Shown here: positions 5,990-13,973 of the stretch, in pieces | How the letters are laid out: every line of letters starts with the position of its first letter | Position numbering within the stretch: position 1 is the first letter of the stretch | Source of the DNA: an uncultured Bacteroides sp. | GTDB lineage: Bacteria > Bacteroidota > Bacteroidia > Bacteroidales > Bacteroidaceae | NCBI GenBank assembly: GCA_905201685.1 | Contig: CAJKOW010000036.1 | Location: forward strand, 1 to 19,966 | Direction of reading: 5' to 3' | Length of the DNA: 19,966 nt | Notes under the pieces: model-generated | What the model was told of the DNA's origin: nothing | The model's input: only the letters and a program-made list of their open reading frames with translations | Database searches by the model: none | Position numbers and translations under genes: made by a program

Positions 5990-7264
5990 TTATTCAGGCA
6001 CACCATAGACAGCCAGGTCGCCCAGCTCTTCTTCGATGCGGAGCAACTGGTTGTACTTGGCCATGCGGTCCGAACGGCTCAGCGAACCGGTCTTGATCTG
6101 TCCGCTGTTGGTGGCTACGGCAATGTCGGCAATGGTGGCATCTTCCGTTTCGCCCGAGCGGTGCGAGGTGACGGTGGTGTAGCCGTGGCGATGGGCCATC
6201 TCGATGGCGTCGAGCGTTTCGCTCAACGAGCCGATCTGGTTGACCTTGATCAGGATGGAGTTGGCGCAACCTTCGGCAATGCCTTTGCGGAGGAACTCGA
6301 CGTTGGTGACAAACAGGTCGTCGCCTACCAGCTGGCAGCGGTGTCCGATGCGGGCGGTCAGCTTCTTCCAGCCTTCCCAGTCGTTTTCGCTCATGCCGTC
6401 TTCGATGGAGTCGATGGGGTACTTGTTGATGAGTTCCTCCAAATAGGCTATTTGTTCGTCGGCAGAACGTTTTTTGCCTTGAGGACCTTCGAAGAGGGTG
6501 TAGTCATAGACGCCATCCTTGTAGAATTCACTGGAAGCGCAGTCCATGCCTATCTTGACGTCCTTGCCCGGTTCGTATCCGGCGGCGCGGATGGCGGCCA
6601 TGATGCTGTCTAATGCATCTTCGGTGCCGTTCAGTGCAGGAGCGAATCCGCCTTCATCGCCTACAGCCGTGCTGAGTCCTCGGTCGTGGAGCACTTTCTT
6701 CAGTGCATGGAACACTTCGGCGCCCATGCGCAGTCCTTCGTGGAACGACGGAGCGCCTACGGGGCGTATCATGAACTCCTGAAAGGCGATGGGAGCATCG
6801 CTGTGCGAACCGCCGTTGATGATGTTCATCATGGGGACGGGCATCACATACGTATTGACACCGCCGATGTAGCGGTACAAGGGGATGCTGAGTGCGTTGG
6901 CGGCAGCCTTGGCTACGGCCAGCGAGACGCCGAGGATGGCATTGGCACCTAAGTGCGATTTGGTGGGAGTGCCGTCTAATTGCAGCATCTTGTGGTCGAT
7001 GGCCCGTTGCTCGAGAGCCGACATGCCGATGAGGGCGGGAGCTATCAGGCGGTTCACGTTGTCCACTGCTTTCAGGGTACCTTTGCCACCGTAGCGGTGC
7101 TTGTCGCCGTCGCGCAGTTCCAAGGCTTCGTGTTCGCCCGTCGATGCGCCCGAGGGCACGGCGGCACGTCCCATGGTACCGCTTTCCAAGATTACATCTA
7201 CTTCTACTGTCGGATTGCCACGCGAGTCGAGTATCTCGCGGGCGATGATTTTCTTTATTTTCAT
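5990..7264 (-). CDS. eno: Enolase (phosphopyruvate hydratase)
   Basis: The 424-residue product is a full-length enolase, which interconverts 2-phosphoglycerate and phosphoenolpyruvate in glycolysis in the cytoplasm. The N-terminal domain has REILDSRGNPTVEV and the mobile loop SGASTG (38-43). In the barrel, Glu204 of VGDEGGFAP is a catalytic acid residue, Lys340 of ILIKVNQIG the catalytic base, Asp241, Glu288 and Asp315 the Mg2+ ligands, and SHRSGETEDATIAD (367-380) the family signature. Nothing is missing. The start ATG gives MKIKKIIAREILDSRGNP, the normal N-terminus. It is a single gene, convergent with the DUF3467 gene and divergent from the rpsL operon; no promoter motif was convincingly seen in its leader. 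Confidence 0.98.
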   Translation of the reverse strand: MKIKKIIAREILDSRGNPTVEVDVILESGTMGRAAVPSGASTGEHEALELRDGDKHRYGGKGTLKAVDNVNRLIAPALIGMSALEQRAIDHKMLQLDGTPTKSHLGANAILGVSLAVAKAAANALSIPLYRYIGGVNTYVMPVPMMNIINGGSHSDAPIAFQEFMIRPVGAPSFHEGLRMGAEVFHALKKVLHDRGLSTAVGDEGGFAPALNGTEDALDSIMAAIRAAGYEPGKDVKIGMDCASSEFYKDGVYDYTLFEGPQGKKRSADEQIAYLEELINKYPIDSIEDGMSENDWEGWKKLTARIGHRCQLVGDDLFVTNVEFLRKGIAEGCANSILIKVNQIGSLSETLDAIEMAHRHGYTTVTSHRSGETEDATIADIAVATNSGQIKTGSLSRSDRMAKYNQLLRIEEELGDLAVYGVPE

Positions 7265-7543
7265 ACGTCTTTGTTTTTAGGGGTTTGTTCTACAATTTAA
7301 GTTCCGGCTTGAATATCCTTTTTTAGGCTTCGTCGATTGTCCCAATGGGGCAAATCCGGAACTTGATTTTCTTGTATAACGGTCGTAGGAGCGGTAATGT
7401 TCGGTCGTCTCGCTTCGCGTTTGCCGGTAGCCGGCCTGGCAGCCATGCACTCGTTTGTCTTTCAGGAGGTTGGTCCGATGGGGGTGAAACGTGTAACAGA
7501 GGTGAAAAATAAAGCGTTAAAAATAAATAATTGTATGTAGTGC
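7265..7543. other. Long intergenic region: enolase leader with structured elements, no gene
   Basis: No convincing gene is present. On the enolase side AAGTTCCGG (7299-7307) pairs with CCGGAACTT (7356-7364), enclosing a smaller stem (TTGTCCC with GGGGCAA, 7337-7353). A GCCGG/CCGGC hairpin lies at 7423-7435. The 7299-7364 structure would fall in the enolase 5' leader. The string AATTTAAGTTC-GG at 7294-7307 is also found just upstream of the receptor gene (2641-2654). A 77-codon minus-strand open frame at 7323-7556 has low-complexity content and no recognisable domain. Confidence 0.5.
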
Positions 7544-7574
7544 ATTGATTATTCAAAAGTTATTAGTATCTTTG
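7544..7574 (+). promoter_or_regulatory. Bacteroides-type promoter of the rpsL operon
   Basis: ATTG (7544-7547) as the -33 element, a 19-base spacer, then TATCTTTG (7567-7574), an exact TAnnTTTG -7 box. The expected start near 7580 gives a leader of about 57 bases, strongly A-rich and without a Shine-Dalgarno sequence before ATG 7638. It is the only clear promoter seen for the whole ribosomal run. Confidence 0.8.
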
Positions 7575-7637
7575 CAGCCCAAAAGTGTATAGTTTCAGAA
7601 TTAATATAACAATAATATATAACTAAAAACAATTAAA

Positions 7638-8039
7638 ATGCCTACAATTCAGCAATTAGTAAGAAAAGGACGCCAGGTGCTGGTTGACAAAAGTAAGTCT
7701 CCTGCCTTGGATTCATGTCCTCAAAGACGTGGCGTTTGCGTGAGAGTGTACACAACCACTCCGAAGAAGCCGAATTCAGCTATGCGTAAAGTAGCTCGTG
7801 TACGTTTGACCAATGGTAAAGAGGTGAACTCTTACATCCCAGGTGAAGGACACAACTTGCAGGAACACTCTATCGTACTGGTACGTGGTGGTCGTGTGAA
7901 GGATCTTCCGGGTGTACGTTACCACATTGTTCGCGGTACATTGGATACTGCCGGTGTAGCAGGTCGTACACAACGTCGTTCCAAGTATGGTGCAAAGCGC
8001 CCGAAACCAGGACAGGCAGCTCCCGCTAAGAAGAAATAA
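7638..8039 (+). CDS. rpsL: 30S ribosomal protein uS12
   Basis: The 133-residue protein is the decoding-centre protein S12. It has the conserved TTPKKPNSAMRK loop (Lys43) and GRVKDLPGVRYH loop (Lys88, Asp89), with lysines intact at both positions where streptomycin resistance changes usually occur in this family. Asp89 matches the residue methylthiolated by RimO in E. coli. The C-terminal tail is basic (RSKYGAKRPKPGQ). It is the first gene of the run, 64 bases after the -7 box, and is followed by a 155-base gap before rpsG. Confidence 0.98.
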   Translation: MPTIQQLVRKGRQVLVDKSKSPALDSCPQRRGVCVRVYTTTPKKPNSAMRKVARVRLTNGKEVNSYIPGEGHNLQEHSIVLVRGGRVKDLPGVRYHIVRGTLDTAGVAGRTQRRSKYGAKRPKPGQAAPAKKK

Positions 8040-8194
8040 ATAGGCGGAACGAGCGCTCAGAACATTAACAATTAAAGTAATAACTTACGTTTTAGTTTGT
8101 TGGAAATGCTAAAGGTTGAGTAAATTCTCCGGTGGGGGAGTTGAAGACGACAGAAGTAAACAGCCAAAAACGAAAACATTATTCTTTCAGACAA
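8040..8194 (+). promoter_or_regulatory. rpsL-rpsG intercistronic region, candidate S7 control site
   Basis: This 155-base gap is the longest in the ribosomal run. It holds GAGCGCTC (8051-8058) and a small CTCC/GGAG stem (8127-8140) and is otherwise A-rich near rpsG. In E. coli uS7 binds the equivalent rpsL-rpsG gap and represses translation. Whether that applies here is inference from position; no S7 target structure can be confirmed by eye. Confidence 0.3.
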
Positions 8195-8671
8195 ATGAGA
8201 AAAGCAAAACCAAAAAAACGTGTTATCCTCCCGGATCCCGTTTTTAATGATGTGAAAGTTTCCAAGTTCGTTAACCACCTGATGTATGATGGTAAGAAGA
8301 ATACATCTTACGAAATTTTCTATGCAGCTTTGGAGACAGTGAAGAACAAGATGCAGAATGAAGAAAAGTCTGCTCTTGAAATTTGGAAAAAGGCTTTGGA
8401 CAACGTAACTCCTCAAGTTGAGGTAAAATCACGCCGTGTAGGTGGTGCTACTTTCCAGGTTCCTACCGAAATTCGTCCCGACCGTAAGGAGTCTATTTCA
8501 ATGAAGAACTTAATCATCTTTGCACGCAAGCGCGGTGGCAAATCAATGGCTGACAAGCTGGCTGCTGAGATTATGGATGCTTATAATGAACAAGGTGGCG
8601 CTTTCAAGCGTAAAGAGGATATGCACAGAATGGCTGAGGCTAACCGTGCTTTTGCTCACTTCCGCTTCTAA
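8195..8671 (+). CDS. rpsG: 30S ribosomal protein uS7
   Basis: The 158-residue protein organises the head of the 30S subunit by binding the 3' major domain of 16S rRNA. Typical segments are VILPDPVFND, SKFVNHLMYDGKKN, GGATFQVPTEIRPDRK and the C-terminal AEANRAFAHFRF. The frame stays open upstream to 8132, but the start at ATG 8195 (MRKAKPKKR) gives the standard family N-terminus and an A-rich upstream sequence. It lies 49 bases before fusA. Confidence 0.97.
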   Translation: MRKAKPKKRVILPDPVFNDVKVSKFVNHLMYDGKKNTSYEIFYAALETVKNKMQNEEKSALEIWKKALDNVTPQVEVKSRRVGGATFQVPTEIRPDRKESISMKNLIIFARKRGGKSMADKLAAEIMDAYNEQGGAFKRKEDMHRMAEANRAFAHFRF

Positions 8672-8720
8672 ATAAACTCCCACTTCTGATAATAGAAACT
8701 CATTAAAGAAAAGGACTATA

Positions 8721-10838
8721 ATGGCAAAACATGATTTACATTTGACACGTAATATCGGTATCATGGCTCACATCGATGCCGGTAAGACTACAACTTCTGA
8801 ACGTATCCTGTACTATACGGGCTTGACGCACAAGATTGGTGAAGTGCATGACGGTGCTGCTACGATGGACTGGATGGAGCAGGAGCAGGAGCGTGGTATC
8901 ACTATTACATCTGCTGCTACTACGACTTACTGGAATTATGCAGGTCATAAATATAAAATCAACCTGATTGACACTCCGGGACACGTTGACTTTACGGCTG
9001 AAGTAGAGCGTTCGTTGCGTGTGCTCGATGGTGCTGTGGCTACATACTGTGCTGTAGGTGGTGTTGAACCTCAGTCGGAAACTGTATGGCGTCAGGCTGA
9101 CAAATACAACGTACCGCGTATCGGTTATGTAAACAAAATGGACCGTTCCGGTGCCGACTTCTTTGAAGTACTCCGCCAGATGAAGGAAATTCTGGGTGCT
9201 CATCCTTGTGCAGTCGTAATTCCTATCGGTGCTGAAGAAAACTTCAAGGGCGTTGTCGATCTGATTAAAATGAAAGCCATCCTGTGGCACGATGAAACTC
9301 TGGGCGCTGACTATGATGTAGAAGACATCCCTGCCAACCTTCAGGCTGAAGCCGAAGAGTGGAGAGGCAAGATGCTCGAAACCGTAGCCGAATATGACGA
9401 CGCTCTGATGGAGAAGTATTTCGATGATCCTTCGACCATCACTGAAGACGAAATTCTTCGTGCTTTGCGTGCTGCAACGCTGAAGATGGAAGTCGTTCCT
9501 ATGTTGTGCGGTTCTTCATTCAAGAACAAAGGTGTACAAACCTTGCTCGACTATGTATGTGCTTTCTTGCCTTCACCTCTGGATACTCCCAACATCGTTG
9601 GTACCAATCCGAACACAGGTGCTGAAGAAGACCGTAAGCCGGATGAAGACGAAAAGACTGCTGCTTTGGCATTCAAGATCGCTACTGACCCCTATGTTGG
9701 TCGTCTGACATTCTTCCGTGTTTATTCAGGTAAGGTAGAAGCCGGTTCTTATATCTACAACAGCCGTTCTGGAAAGAAAGAACGTGTATCACGTCTGTTC
9801 CAGATGCACTCGAACAAGCAGAATCCTGTGGATGTGATTTCTGCCGGTGATATCGGTGCAGGTGTAGGTTTCAAGGATATCCGTACGGGTGATACTCTCT
9901 GCGACGAGGATGCACCGATCGTACTTGAGTCTATGGACTTCCCTGAACCGGTTATCGGTATCGCTGTTGAGCCTAAGACTCAGAAGGATATGGATAAGCT
10001 GTCCAACGGTTTGGCCAAGCTGGCTGAGGAAGACCCGACATTTACCGTTCGTACCGACGAACAGACCGGTCAGACAGTTATCTCCGGTATGGGTGAGCTT
10101 CACTTGGATATCATCATCGACCGTCTGAAACGTGAGTTCAAGGTTGAATGTAACCAGGGTAAGCCTCAGGTTAACTACAAGGAAGCCATCACGAAGACTG
10201 TTAACCTCCGCGAGGTTTACAAGAAACAGTCCGGTGGTCGTGGTAAGTTTGCCGATATCATCGTTAACGTTGGTCCGGTTGACGAGGACTTCAAGGAAGG
10301 CGGTCTGCAGTTCATCAACGAAGTAACCGGTGGTAACATTCCTAAGGAATTCATTCCTTCTGTTCAGAAGGGCTTCCAGACAGCCATGAAGAACGGTGTG
10401 TTGGCAGGATTCCCGATGGACAGCCTGAAGGTTACTTTGCTCGACGGTTCTTTCCATCCGGTTGACTCTGACCAGCTGTCATTCGAAATCTGTGCCATCC
10501 AGGCTTACAAGAACGCATGTTCTAAGGCCGGTCCCGTGCTGATGGAACCCATCATGAAGCTGGAGGTTGTAACCCCCGAAGAAAACATGGGTGACGTAAT
10601 CGGTGACTTGAACAAACGTCGTGGTCAGGTAGAAGGAATGGAATCCAGCCGTTCGGGTGCCCGTATCGTGAAGGCTATGGTTCCGCTGGCCGAGATGTTC
10701 GGTTATGTAACAGCTTTGCGTACCATTACTTCCGGTCGTGCAACTTCTTCTATGTCGTACGATCACCATGCACAGGTTTCCAGCTCTATTGCCAAGGCAG
10801 TGTTGGAAGAAGTGAAGGGACGTGTTGACCTGATTTAA
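8721..10838 (+). CDS. fusA: Elongation factor G
   Basis: The 705-residue GTPase drives translocation of tRNA and mRNA on the ribosome. Nucleotide-binding motifs are AHIDAGKT (16-23), the switch I element RGITI (59-61 region), DTPGH (84-88) and NKMD (138-141). Domains II to V follow, with domain IV marked by GGRGKFADI and domain V ending in SSSIAKAVLEEVKGR. Length and motifs match canonical EF-G. It is the third gene of the str group. In E. coli tuf follows; here a hairpin and then rpsJ follow, so EF-Tu must be encoded elsewhere. Confidence 0.98.
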   Translation: MAKHDLHLTRNIGIMAHIDAGKTTTSERILYYTGLTHKIGEVHDGAATMDWMEQEQERGITITSAATTTYWNYAGHKYKINLIDTPGHVDFTAEVERSLRVLDGAVATYCAVGGVEPQSETVWRQADKYNVPRIGYVNKMDRSGADFFEVLRQMKEILGAHPCAVVIPIGAEENFKGVVDLIKMKAILWHDETLGADYDVEDIPANLQAEAEEWRGKMLETVAEYDDALMEKYFDDPSTITEDEILRALRAATLKMEVVPMLCGSSFKNKGVQTLLDYVCAFLPSPLDTPNIVGTNPNTGAEEDRKPDEDEKTAALAFKIATDPYVGRLTFFRVYSGKVEAGSYIYNSRSGKKERVSRLFQMHSNKQNPVDVISAGDIGAGVGFKDIRTGDTLCDEDAPIVLESMDFPEPVIGIAVEPKTQKDMDKLSNGLAKLAEEDPTFTVRTDEQTGQTVISGMGELHLDIIIDRLKREFKVECNQGKPQVNYKEAITKTVNLREVYKKQSGGRGKFADIIVNVGPVDEDFKEGGLQFINEVTGGNIPKEFIPSVQKGFQTAMKNGVLAGFPMDSLKVTLLDGSFHPVDSDQLSFEICAIQAYKNACSKAGPVLMEPIMKLEVVTPEENMGDVIGDLNKRRGQVEGMESSRSGARIVKAMVPLAEMFGYVTALRTITSGRATSSMSYDHHAQVSSSIAKAVLEEVKGRVDLI

Positions 10839-10856
10839 AGAAAACAATAATAAATC

Positions 10857-10905
10857 AGAGAACCGCAGGTTAGCGAATGACTCTTAACCTGCGGGGCTCT
10901 CTTTT
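10857..10905 (+). terminator. Terminator-like hairpin between fusA and rpsJ
   Basis: CCGCAGGTTA (10863-10872) pairs perfectly with TAACCTGCGG (10885-10894) around a 12-base loop; outer AGAGA (10857-10861) can pair with TCTCT (10898-10902), and TTTT ends at 10905. No -7 box is seen between it and rpsJ at 10932, so it may be a partial terminator or attenuator separating str from S10 expression, or an RNA processing site, rather than a full stop. Confidence 0.7.
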
Positions 10906-10931
10906 AAACAATCCATTTAATAATAAAAGTA

Positions 10932-11237
10932 ATGAGTCAAAAAATTAGAATCAAACTGAAATCTTACGACCACAATCTGGTTGACAAGTCAGCTGAAAAG
11001 ATTGTAAGAACAGTGAAGACTACAGGTGCCATTGTCAGCGGTCCGATACCTCTGCCTACTCACAAGCGCATCTTTACTGTAAACCGTTCGACTTTCGTAA
11101 ACAAGAAGTCGCGTGAACAATTCGAACTCTCTTCTTATAAGAGACTGATCGACATCTATAGCTCAACAGCTAAGACCGTAGATGCTCTGATGAAGCTGGA
11201 GTTGCCGAGCGGTGTGGAAGTAGAAATCAAAGTGTAA
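10932..11237 (+). CDS. rpsJ: 30S ribosomal protein uS10 (NusE)
   Basis: The 101-residue protein has the S10 signature with TGAIVSGPIPLPT (31-43) and the extended loop RIFTVNRSTFVNKKSREQFE. It belongs to the 30S head and in other bacteria also acts as NusE in transcription antitermination. The segment RTHKR of E. coli reads SSYKR here (67-71). It is the first gene of the S10 set, 27 bases after the hairpin, and is followed by rplC after 24 bases. Confidence 0.97.
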   Translation: MSQKIRIKLKSYDHNLVDKSAEKIVRTVKTTGAIVSGPIPLPTHKRIFTVNRSTFVNKKSREQFELSSYKRLIDIYSSTAKTVDALMKLELPSGVEVEIKV

Positions 11238-11261
11238 GTTAAGTATTAAAAATTTAGAGAA

Positions 11262-11879
11262 ATGCCAGGATTATTAGGAAAAAAAATCGGAATGACATCC
11301 GTTTTCAGTGCCGAGGGCAAGAACGTGCCATGCACTGTTATCGAAGCAGGTCCTTGTGTTGTTACTCAAGTGAAGACTGTAGAAAAGGACGGCTATGCAG
11401 CTGTTCAGCTGGGCTTCCAGGACAAGAAGGAAAAGCATACTACAAAGCCTTTGATGGGTCACTTTAAGAAAGCCGGAGTAACACCCAAGAAACACTTGGC
11501 CGAGTTCAAAGAATTTGCAACAGAGTTGAATCTGGGTGATACTGTAACTGTAGAGCTGTTCAACGATGCTGATTTTGTAGATGTAGTTGGTACTTCCAAA
11601 GGTAAAGGCTTCCAGGGCGTTGTTAAACGTCACGGATTTGGTGGTGTAGGTCAGACTACTCACGGCCAGCACAACCGTGCCCGTAAGCCGGGTTCTATCG
11701 GTGCTTGTTCTTACCCTGCAAAAGTATTCAAAGGTATGCGCATGGGCGGACAGCTTGGTGGCGACAGAGTAACTGTTCAAAACCTGCAGGTATTAAAAGT
11801 AATCGCGGAGCACAATCTCCTTTTGGTGAAGGGATCGGTTCCTGGTTGCAAAGGTTCAATCGTAATAATTGAGAAATAA
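11262..11879 (+). CDS. rplC: 50S ribosomal protein uL3
   Basis: The 205-residue protein starts PGLLGKKIGMT and carries GTSKGKGFQGVVKRHGF and the long finger near the peptidyl transferase centre (HNRARKPGSIGACSYPAKVF). It nucleates 50S assembly. In E. coli the segment GQNQTPGK carries Gln150, methylated by PrmB; here the aligned segment is GACSYPAK with Ser150, so that modification site is absent. The stop codon overlaps the rplD start by one base (TAATG at 11877-11881). Confidence 0.97.
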   Translation: MPGLLGKKIGMTSVFSAEGKNVPCTVIEAGPCVVTQVKTVEKDGYAAVQLGFQDKKEKHTTKPLMGHFKKAGVTPKKHLAEFKEFATELNLGDTVTVELFNDADFVDVVGTSKGKGFQGVVKRHGFGGVGQTTHGQHNRARKPGSIGACSYPAKVFKGMRMGGQLGGDRVTVQNLQVLKVIAEHNLLLVKGSVPGCKGSIVIIEK

Positions 11880-12505
11880 TGGAAGTTAACGTATATAACA
11901 TTAAAGGTGAAGACACTGGGAGAAAGATTACGTTAAACGAGTCTATCTTCGGAATTGAGCCCAACGACCATGCTATCTACTTGGACGTTAAGCAGTTCAT
12001 GGCTAATCAGCGTCAGGGTACTCACAAATCGAAAGAAAGAAGTGAGATCAGTGGTTCTACTCGTAAAATCGGTCGTCAGAAAGGTGGCGGTGGTGCACGT
12101 CGTGGTGACATGAACTCACCGGTACTCGTTGGTGGTGGTCGTGTTTTCGGTCCTAAACCAAGAGATTACTACTTCAAGTTGAACAAGAAGGTTAAAGCTC
12201 TGGCTCGTAAGTCAGCTTTGTCTTATAAAGCAAAAGACAACGCCATTGTTGTGGTAGAAGACTTCGCTTTTGAGGCTCCAAAGACTAAAGATTTCGTTGC
12301 AATGACAAAAAATCTTAAAGTTTCTGATAAAAAGCTGCTTTTAGTTTTACCGGAAGCAAATAAAAACGTATATTTGTCGGCTCGTAACGTGAAGGGCGCT
12401 AACGTGCAGACTATCTCAGGGTTAAATACTTACAGAGTATTGGACGCTGGGGTTGTTGTGCTTACTGAAAGTGCACTTACTGCTATTGACAATATCTTAA
12501 TGTAA
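11879..12505 (+). CDS. rplD: 50S ribosomal protein uL4
   Basis: The 208-residue protein includes the extended loop lining the exit tunnel (STRKIGRQKGGGGARRGD, then FGPKPRDYYFKLNKKVK) and a C-terminal globular part ending TESALTAIDNILM. In E. coli uL4 also represses the S10 operon; whether it does so here cannot be seen, as there is no leader like the E. coli one before rpsJ. The ATG shares its first base with the rplC stop, suggesting translational coupling. Confidence 0.97.
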   Translation: MEVNVYNIKGEDTGRKITLNESIFGIEPNDHAIYLDVKQFMANQRQGTHKSKERSEISGSTRKIGRQKGGGGARRGDMNSPVLVGGGRVFGPKPRDYYFKLNKKVKALARKSALSYKAKDNAIVVVEDFAFEAPKTKDFVAMTKNLKVSDKKLLLVLPEANKNVYLSARNVKGANVQTISGLNTYRVLDAGVVVLTESALTAIDNILM

Positions 12506-12506
12506 A

Positions 12507-12513
12507 AAGGAGG
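12507..12513 (+). promoter_or_regulatory. Strong Shine-Dalgarno sequence of rplW
   Basis: AAGGAGG lies 8 bases before ATG 12522, an ideal distance. Most starts in this window have no such sequence. Confidence 0.85.
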
Positions 12514-12521
12514 CTTAGATA

Positions 12522-12815
12522 ATGGGAATTATTATTAAACCGTTAGTGACAGAGAAGATGACCGCAATTACTGATAAGTCGAACAATCGTTTCGGCTTTG
12601 TTGTGCGTCCTGAAGCTAATAAACTAGAAATTAAGAAAGAAATTGAGGCCCTTTATAACGTTACAGTAGTTGACGTGAATACTATGCGCTACGATGGCAA
12701 GAACAAGAGCCGTTATACACGTGCAGGTATCATCAATGGTCGGAAGAATGCTTTCAAGAAGGCCATCGTTACGTTGAAAGAAGGAGATACTATTGATTTT
12801 TATAGCAATATTTAA
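12522..12815 (+). CDS. rplW: 50S ribosomal protein uL23
   Basis: The 97-residue protein has the uL23 pattern: IIIKPLVTEKMT at the start, RFGFVVRPEANKLEIKKEIE, YNVTVVDVNTM and the tail GRKNAFKKAIVTLKEGD. It surrounds the tunnel exit and is a docking site for trigger factor and SRP in other bacteria. It is preceded by a full Shine-Dalgarno sequence, 16 bases after rplD, and followed by rplB after 5 bases. Confidence 0.97.
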   Translation: MGIIIKPLVTEKMTAITDKSNNRFGFVVRPEANKLEIKKEIEALYNVTVVDVNTMRYDGKNKSRYTRAGIINGRKNAFKKAIVTLKEGDTIDFYSNI

Positions 12816-12820
12816 TAGAA

Positions 12821-13645
12821 ATGGCAGTACGTAAATTTAAGCCCACAACACCGGGGCAAAGACATAAAATTATTGGTACCTTCGAAGAGATTACTGCACG
12901 GGTACCAGAAAAGTCTCTTGTATTTGGTAAGAAATCTTCGGGTGGTCGCAACAACGAAGGTAAGATGACTATGCGCTACATCGGTGGCGGTCACAAGAAG
13001 GTAATCCGTATTATCGACTTCAAGAGAAATAAAGACGGTGTACCTGCAGTGGTTAAGACAATCGAATACGATCCGAACCGTTCGGCTCGCATCGCTCTGT
13101 TGTTTTATGCAGATGGTGAAAAAAGATATATTATTGCTCCCAATGGATTGCAAGTTGGCGCGACTTTGATGTCAGGTGCGGATGCGGCTCCGGAGATCGG
13201 AAACGCACTCCCTCTTCAAAATATCCCGGTCGGTACCGTGATTCACAACATCGAATTACGTCCCGGACAAGGTGCTGCCTTGGTTCGTTCGGCCGGTAAC
13301 TTCGCTCAATTGACTTCAAGAGAAGGTAAATACTGTGTTATCAAGTTGCCTTCGGGTGAAGTTCGTCAGATCCTTTGCACTTGCAAAGCTACTATCGGTA
13401 GTGTAGGTAATTCGGATCACGGACTGGAAAGCTCTGGTAAGGCAGGACGCTCTCGCTGGTTAGGTCGTCGTCCGCGTAACCGTGGTGTTGTTATGAACCC
13501 GGTTGATCACCCGATGGGTGGTGGTGAAGGACGTGCTTCAGGAGGACATCCGAGATCTCGTAAGGGATTGTATGCTAAGGGTCTTAAGACAAGAGCTCCG
13601 AAGAAACAATCATCTAAGTATATTATTGAGAGAAGAAAGAAGTAA
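12821..13645 (+). CDS. rplB: 50S ribosomal protein uL2
   Basis: The 274-residue protein is full length, with RNA-binding OB and SH3-like domains and the highly conserved C-terminal MNPVDHPMGGGEGRASGGHP; His230 matches the conserved histidine linked to peptidyl transferase function in E. coli. The N-terminus AVRKFKPTTPGQRHK is typical. It starts 5 bases after the rplW stop, with no Shine-Dalgarno, so coupling with rplW is likely. Confidence 0.98.
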   Translation: MAVRKFKPTTPGQRHKIIGTFEEITARVPEKSLVFGKKSSGGRNNEGKMTMRYIGGGHKKVIRIIDFKRNKDGVPAVVKTIEYDPNRSARIALLFYADGEKRYIIAPNGLQVGATLMSGADAAPEIGNALPLQNIPVGTVIHNIELRPGQGAALVRSAGNFAQLTSREGKYCVIKLPSGEVRQILCTCKATIGSVGNSDHGLESSGKAGRSRWLGRRPRNRGVVMNPVDHPMGGGEGRASGGHPRSRKGLYAKGLKTRAPKKQSSKYIIERRKK

Positions 13646-13665
13646 TCTGATTAATTGAGAAAATT

Positions 13666-13935
13666 ATGAGTCGTTCATTAAAAAAAGGTCCGTACATTAA
13701 CGTTAAACTCGAGAAGAAAGTACTTGCCATGAATGAATCGGGCAAGAAAGCCGTTGTTAAGACTTGGGCCAGAGCTTCAATGATTTCGCCTGATTTCGTA
13801 GGCCATACTGTTGCAGTTCACAATGGAAATAAATTCATTCCTGTTTACGTTACCGAAAATATGGTAGGACACAAGTTGGGCGAATTTGCTCCAACTCGTA
13901 CGTTCAGAGGACACGCAGGTAACAAGAAAAAATAA
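13666..13935 (+). CDS. rpsS: 30S ribosomal protein uS19
   Basis: The 89-residue protein has the standard S19 sequence: SRSLKKGPYINVKLEKKV, TWARASMISPDFVGHTVAVHNGNKF and the C-terminal GHKLGEFAPTRTFRGHAG. It sits in the head of the 30S subunit close to uS13. It is 20 bases after rplB and 38 bases before rplV. Confidence 0.98.
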   Translation: MSRSLKKGPYINVKLEKKVLAMNESGKKAVVKTWARASMISPDFVGHTVAVHNGNKFIPVYVTENMVGHKLGEFAPTRTFRGHAGNKKK

Positions 13936-13973
13936 AAACAGGATTTATCTGAAATAATAAAGTAATAAATATA

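Noticed and set aside
6161..6613. 150-codon open frame opposite enolase
   Set aside because: Enolase is unambiguous and the antisense product is a compositional shadow.
7323..7556. 77-codon minus-strand frame between enolase and rpsL
   Set aside because: It is rich in Pro/Arg/Leu, has no domain, and overlaps the rpsL -33 box and the enolase leader structure.
8132..8194. Extended rpsG start at 8132
   Set aside because: It would add 21 residues unlike any uS7 N-terminus; ATG 8195 gives the normal one.
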